Positions 58,737-64,000 of a DNA stretch of 64,000 nt are shown piece after piece (the stretch's first letter is position 1; each line of letters starts with the position of its first letter). The notes under the pieces were generated by a model. It had not been told where the DNA came from and searched no databases. It saw only the letters and a program-made list of their open reading frames with translations. The DNA comes from Chamaelirium japonicum. Lineage: Eukaryota > Streptophyta > Magnoliopsida > Liliales > Melanthiaceae. The translations under genes were made by a program, and so were the position numbers. The stretch spans positions 26,244,709 to 26,308,708 of the forward strand of contig OX393549.1 in assembly GCA_947650365.1 (NCBI GenBank), read 5' to 3'.

Positions 58737-59420
58737 TTTACCGACGGAACTTATAAGTTCCGTCGGTATAATTACTTTATACCGACGGTAGTATAATTTC
58801 CGTCGGTAAAATTCGTCGAGACAATTTTACCGACGGATATTTATTTACCGTCGGTATCGTACCGACGGACATATAATTTCTGTCGGTATAATTAGTTATA
58901 CCGACGGAAATATAACGTCCGTCGGTAAAAATCACCGACGAAACTCAGGGTTCCATTTTTTCCAGAGGCTCGGTTTTTACCCTGAGTTTCGTCGGGACAA
59001 TTTTACCGACGGATATTTAATTACCGTCGGTATCGTGCCGACGGCCATAAAATTTTTGTCGGTATAATTAGTTATACCGACGGACATATAAAGTCCGTCG
59101 GTAAAACTCACTGACGAAACTCAGGGTCACATTTTTTTCCAGAGGCTCGGTTTTTACCCTGTGTTTCGTCATGACATTTTACCGACGGTATTTATGTGGC
59201 CGTCGGTATAAAGTATATTACCGACGGGACATATATGTACCGTCGGTATAAATCGTTTTACCGACGAAATCTATTTGACCATCGGTAATAAATGTGCAAA
59301 AAAAATTTAAAAAATTGAAGTTATAATACCGACGGATATTATAGTCACCGTCGGTAAAAAGTGTATTATTACCGACGGTGATAAAAATGTCCGTCGGTAA
59401 AGACCTACTTTCTTATAGTG
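58737..59420. repeat. Right terminal and subterminal repeats of the CACTA element
   Basis: More than 20 copies of TACCGACGG/CCGTCGGTA occur in both orientations up to the CACTATAAGAAAGTAGG end. They are partly arranged in two tandem ~176-bp units starting at 58820 and 58996. The unit holds CGAAACTCAGGGT...ACCCTGAGTTTCG, a 12-13 bp stem around a loop of about 28 bases. Confidence 0.9.
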
Positions 59421-61489
59421 GCTCCAGGGACACCATGCCAGAATGGAATATCCAAGAGAAGGAAACAGACCCTGTTGGACATGGTTTAAAGAATGATGAG
59501 TTTTGCCAAGTTTACTACCCAACGTCTATGGGTTACACCTTGAGACACAGTAGAGTATATCTTGAATAATATCTCATCTAATCAGTGCCTCATACCCGAA
59601 AAGCTGTGGTCTGAGCGAAAGCCTATACTACGGCATTTTAGTATATGGGGATGTCCTGCATATGTGCAGAAGGACAAGAGGGATAAGATGGAGACTAAGT
59701 TCAAGGTTTTATAGGTTATCCTAGAAAAATATAAGGTGGACTATCCATGATCCTGAGGAATAAAAGGTGATCGTTTCTATGAATACCATCTACCTAGAGC
59801 GGGATTCTATTATAGACCATATGTCCACTAGTAAGGTAATTCTGGGTGAATTACTGGATACTAGAGGAGAGCGCATGATCGGAAACGTAGTGGTAATAGA
59901 TGATGCAGACACTAGTATACCAGAAACTGTAGAAATAATTTGCTCTGTACCATAACCATTTTGTCACAGTGGGAGCACCATTAGAGCTCTTGAAAGATTT
60001 TGTGGACAAACTTTGTGAATTAGTCCATAAATTCAAGAGGATGGCCCCTTGAGCTACGACAAAGTAGTGAAATTTTTTTGACAGAACTGTCTGAGAGAAA
60101 GTCATGGATACAAAGCTTGAATCAGTGTCCAGTGATACTCTTTTGTACCAGGGTTCATCAAAGCTTTATTAAAGCATATTTGGATTGGGTCAAAGTTAAA
60201 GACCTGTGTAAGCGGATCACTGTGCGCACCCTCCCTCGAGTGGGCGTATACTGAATCTAAGACTTGCGCACCTGGCAACTTAGCCCATTGGGTAGAAGTT
60301 GGCAGAAGAGAGGATATATGATGTAGTTTCCAGGCTTATGAGTTAGCAGGTCAGGAATACCTAGCTTACAGAATTGCAAAGGTTCATTTTTGGACTGAAG
60401 CAAGTATCGAGGAGAAGCAATATCTATCTTGATCAAGTATGATCTATTCATACAGATTTCATCAAAATAAGCCAAGTGTGTACAAGAGGAGCGATGGAAC
60501 TATATGGGTGTACCTAGTACTTTACATAGACGATGTTCTACTGATTGAAAATGAAGTAGGAACATTGCCTAAGTTAAATGTCTGGTTATTATCTTAATTC
60601 GACAGAAAGACCTTCATGAGGTGAGTTATGTTTTGGAGATCATGGTAACTTGAGATCGTCAGAACAGGATTCTCACACTATCACAGGCTATGCATAGAGA
60701 TATGGTTCTAGCCAGTATCAATATACAAGACTCCAGAAGGGGTTTCTTGCTAAAGCTTGAAACTGTCAAATGATATAAATTATATGACACCTAAGGAGAT
60801 GACAGAAATACAGAAGGTGCCCTATGTTTATGCAAAGGGTAGTCTTATGTATGCCATGATTGTATAAGATGCTAGTTATCTATTGCACAGCAGGATTGGA
60901 GGGTCGGTTTTAGTCGAATCCGGGTCCAGTTAGCTGGATTGATGTGAAGAGTATACTCGATATCCTCGTCAAACAAGGACTACGAGTTAGTTTACACTTC
61001 ACAAGACTTGATACCGATTGGATGCACAAGATCTGATTTAGCATCGGATGTGTAATCTAGAGAATCGACTTCAGGTATAGTTTTTACCTTGGGATGAGAA
61101 GCGGTTAGTTAGCAGAGTGTGAAGCTATAATGCATCACGTGCTCTACTACAGAAGCCTAAGCACATTGTAGCGTGCGTGACAGGAAAATAGGTGGTATGG
61201 CTCGGTAAGTTCATAGTAAACTTGGAAAGCATACCAGAGGCTCAGTTTTTTTTGTAACAACAAAAAAGCGATAGCAAGAGCCTAGGCACCACCATAAATG
61301 GGAAACATATCAAATACAAATTCTACTTGATCTGGTAGTTTTAGAAGGAAAGGCAAGTGGCGGTAACTGAGGTAGCATCTGCAGATAATGTTGCTGATTC
61401 CTTTAGGGAATTCCTGCAAAGGCTTTTGAGCAGTATGTAGAAGCTATAGAGTTCATGACTATTTTTCCTCGCTAGACCAAGTGGTAGAT
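59421..61489 (+). pseudogene. Copia 3 integrase to RNase H remains, downstream of the CACTA insertion
   Basis: The text resumes at APGTP (copia 2: APGTPQQNG), then WGCPAYVQKDKRDKME, RT traces with LYIDDVLLIENEVG near 60520, and RNase H traces near 60980-61250. A fossil with many breaks. It ends at the 3' LTR. Confidence 0.8.
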
Positions 61490-63854
61490 TGTTAGGTTTG
61501 ATGTGGTTTACAGCTCGTAAAACCCTAGGTTTGGCTGTATATGGTTGATAGTTTATTTAGGATTATATAAAGGTACGTATTATTATACGTATTCTGTTTA
61601 CAGAACTTTAAGAACCATGGCTATATAGTAGTCCATCTGAGTCGGAGACTCAGTGGATCGGCCCTATGAGCCTAAATTGTTCGCAGCTCTGATTTCGGTT
61701 GGTCACCCTATTAGGATAAGCTGTTGGAATGACAGAGCATGAGTATCTCCATAATGGTCATTACCAAGCACAGTGTCTGTGGCCGAATGGCACCAACACG
61801 GTGCACAGATCGGTGAGCAGACATCGATGCACATAGCCGTGTTTTTGCTTAGGGTAATCGGTCCTAAACCCTGAGGAACCATGACCGATGGACTAACCAG
61901 TTACGTGTAACGTTGGTTCACCAACGTGTGAGGGATCTAACCATGACCCAATACCACGGTGCACTGGGTTACCGGGCTGGCGTTGCATCGGCAATCCACT
62001 CTTGCAAGCCATCCACATCCTTATCGGGAGGTGCGTTCCTTGGTATGACATACACCGCACTAAACCCAGGCCTGATGGTCAATAGTTGAGCTATTGACCG
62101 GATCCGGTTGCTTGGCCAAAGCGATCGGAGGTGCGATGTGATAGTCAACTTGGAAGGAACCTAGTCATATGGTCACTCGAGTCTGACGGTGCTCTCCACC
62201 GCTCAAGTTGACTCATGGCACCAAGTGGAGGGACATCGTATTACCAATACTAAGCGGAGAGCAAGGGTATGCGAGAGAGCTTAATAAGTCTGGAAGAATT
62301 GGAGTGCAGCCTGCGTCGCACTCTGGGTGGCCACGCAGGTTAACCGGGACCCAGAGGATTGACAGGGACACTTGGGTAGTGTGTCGATCGGGTTCAGTTG
62401 GAAGCCATGAATCCTAGTTCCTGAAGGTTCCACCCTATCCACGATCGTTACGGATCATTACTTTCTCCTTGTATCACAGCATATTATGAGTTGAAGAAAT
62501 AATGCCTAATCGTTCTGTGAGTGCATAGTACTGGAGCATGGTGGTTGCACAGGACTATGTGTGTTCACTAGGGGGCAACCCCAGAGTAGTGTAGAGACAT
62601 ACGATGTTGCCATTATACCATGAGGAGTCCATTCCGTGTGTGCGTGTTGCACTAGATCGCAGAATGCGAGTTTAGTAATTTTTACTATGGGGCACCACAC
62701 CTTTTACTAAGGGTACCCCAGTAAATAGTAAAAATCTTATTCATCATCCCATGGTGTATTGACTTGTTGCTGATGCCGATGAGGTGCCCTAAGTGTTAAG
62801 GTGCATTATCGTGCACGTAGATGGGCGATACATAGTCCCGCATGAGGTGAACGATCACTAGATGCATGGGGGCATTTTGGTCATTTCAAAATATCCCGCA
62901 TGCTCTAGTGGCCACCATCCTTATTAGGGCTAGCTTGCATGGCCATCAAACTTATAATTAAGGGATTAATTCAGATTTGAAAGAATTTGAATCATCTCCT
63001 TAATTGCAACAATTTTAATATGGCAACTAGTAATAAAGAGGGGCATTGAATTTGAGAGTAATGAGATGGAGAGAGAGAGAGAGGAACGGTTTCAAATGGC
63101 AAGGGAGAGTGAGGGGCACGTAATTCAGATCTGAAAATGGTGCATCCTTCTCATATTTCCTATGAAGAACCAAAGCCCCTTCTCTTATGGTTCGGATTTT
63201 TGCCATCTCTCTCTCTCGGGTTCATCTCTCTCTTATTCCTTCATCTTCTTCTCCAAGTGTACATATGATATTGATGGAGATCGCTTGCACTCTAAAGCAC
63301 TCAGAGATTAAAGTGCAAGGATCCGGGATGATATGTGAGATCAGGTGAATCCGATGAGATTCATTTCTCTCTTGCGCGAGGATCCCGCTCGTGATTGCTG
63401 CCCAGATTTTACAGACAGATCTACACTGTTTTGATCACTGCAGGAGCTATGGAAGTCCAAATGACTTCAAACCGGTTGCAAATTCTTGGCGTTGAAGCTT
63501 CTTTCTGGCAAATCAAGTTTGGCTCCGTTCCGATGTCGGGATAGAAAGTTACGGCCTGTGCATTAAAGGGTGTTCGTGCAGATCCGAATTTGTCTTCATC
63601 AACATTGAAGCAATTCTTCGCGGTGTTAAATCCCGCACAAAGGTATAACCTACTAACCCCTAGATCTATCATAATGCATATATATAAGATATGTTAATCA
63701 TTTCGATAGATGACTATAGGGGTTCGATTCGTATTTGTTTTATCATTTGCGCATATAATTAATATGAATGAAAATTTTAAAATGCACCGCACACCGTAAC
63801 GATCTTCGGGATCGACTCCACCTTCCGTTGCGCCTCCGATATCATTCCAACATC
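61490..63854 (+). repeat. 3' LTR of copia 3
   Basis: 2,365 bp, the partner of 36732-39093, with CATTCCAACA at the end followed by the TCAAC duplication. Confidence 0.95.
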
Positions 63855-64000
63855 AACTCCATATGAACCCACTCAAATGTGCGTTTGGAGTCTCCTCGGA
63901 TAAGTTCCTCGGCTTTGTCGTATGACATCGAGGCATTGAGATAGATCAATCCAAAATTGACGCTATTCTCAATATGCCTATTCCAAAGATGGTGCGAGAT
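63855..64000 (+). pseudogene. G2 reverse transcriptase, right part (continues past the window)
   Basis: After the TCAAC duplication, plus-strand text NPLKCAFGVSSDKFLGFVV, then HRGIEIDQSKIDAILNMPIP, is the Ty3 RT segment that normally follows the YxDD region seen at 36.6 kb. It shows that copia 3 is inserted in G2. Confidence 0.9.

Larger units (their letters stand above)
42291..59420 (-). mobile_element. CACTA (En/Spm) DNA transposon, copy B, 17.1 kb
   Basis: Ends are CACTACAAAAAAAATAG (left) and the inverted CACTATAAGAAAGTAGG (right). The 3-bp target duplication reads GCG (42288-42290) and GCT (59421-59423); comparison with copia 2 integrase shows the original target was ...AATTGCTCCAGGG, so one base has changed. 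Both ends carry dense inverted CCGTCGGTA/TACCGACGG subterminal repeats. Two genes lie on the minus strand: TNP2-like (53596-57195) and TNPA-like (49712-51406). Two opposed 181-bp arrays, a solo LTR and a MITE enlarge it. In-frame stops in both genes make it non-autonomous now. Confidence 0.95.
36732..63854 (+). mobile_element. Ty1/copia element, copia 3 (contains the CACTA element)
   Basis: LTRs at 36732-39093 and 61490-63854 both run TGTTAGGTTTGATGTGG to CATTCCAACA. Flanks are a perfect 5-bp duplication, TCAAC (36727-36731 and 63855-63859), so the whole 27 kb entered as one copia of about 10 kb, later enlarged by the 17.1-kb CACTA insertion at 42291. The LTRs differ at roughly 5% of the first 240 bp by eye. 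At rates commonly used for plants that would mean about two million years, a rough figure. The inside is very decayed. Confidence 0.95.

Overview
The window is a stretch of flowering-plant nuclear DNA built almost entirely of transposable elements inserted into one another. The plant origin is shown by tRNA-iMet-primed Ty1/copia elements, a Tat-lineage Ty3/gypsy element with an antisense gene, a Cassandra element with its 5S-rRNA-derived LTR, a CACTA (En/Spm) transposon with TNP2-like and TNPA/Ptta-like genes, and GT-AG introns. Monocot versus dicot cannot be settled from the sequence. I see no CRISPR, no operon and no complete ordinary host gene. The only plausible host-gene piece is three exons on the minus strand at 34.4-35.1 kb.

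Left block (1-20,848). A Ty3/gypsy Tat-type element (G1, minus strand, cut by the window start, LTR at 9,532-10,253) sits inside the LTR of a decayed Ty1/copia element (copia 1, minus, to 18,468). Copia 1 in turn sits inside a TNPA-like exon of a CACTA fragment (copy A, 18,469-20,848, plus). G1 carries gag and pol on the minus strand and, between pol and its missing 3' LTR, a long antisense gene on the plus strand.

Middle block (20,849-35,100). Copia 2 (20,849-31,398, minus) has both LTRs and near-matching 5-bp target duplications, and it contains a 1,016-bp Cassandra. Then come TA microsatellites holding two foldback elements, about 1.4 kb of unassigned sequence, GA/TA microsatellites and the host-gene-like exons.

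Right block (35,100-64,000). A second Ty3/gypsy element (G2, plus) is split by copia 3 (36,732-63,854, plus, perfect TCAAC target duplication). Copia 3 is split by a 17.1-kb CACTA element (copy B, 42,291-59,420, genes on minus). Copy B holds about 40 units of a 181-bp tandem repeat in two oppositely oriented arrays on either side of its TNPA-like gene, and a 1,031-bp solo LTR of the G1 family sits in one array with a perfect 5-bp target duplication. This gives four nesting levels: G2, copia 3, CACTA, solo LTR.

In the CACTA element, TNP2 (cut-and-paste transposase, 4 exons) and the TNPA-like protein (predicted to bind the CCGTCGGTA subterminal repeats) would work together. Both genes now carry in-frame stops, so copy B looks recently intact but inactive. 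The retroelements are fossils. Copia 1 and copia 3 have internal regions far more decayed than their LTR pairs.
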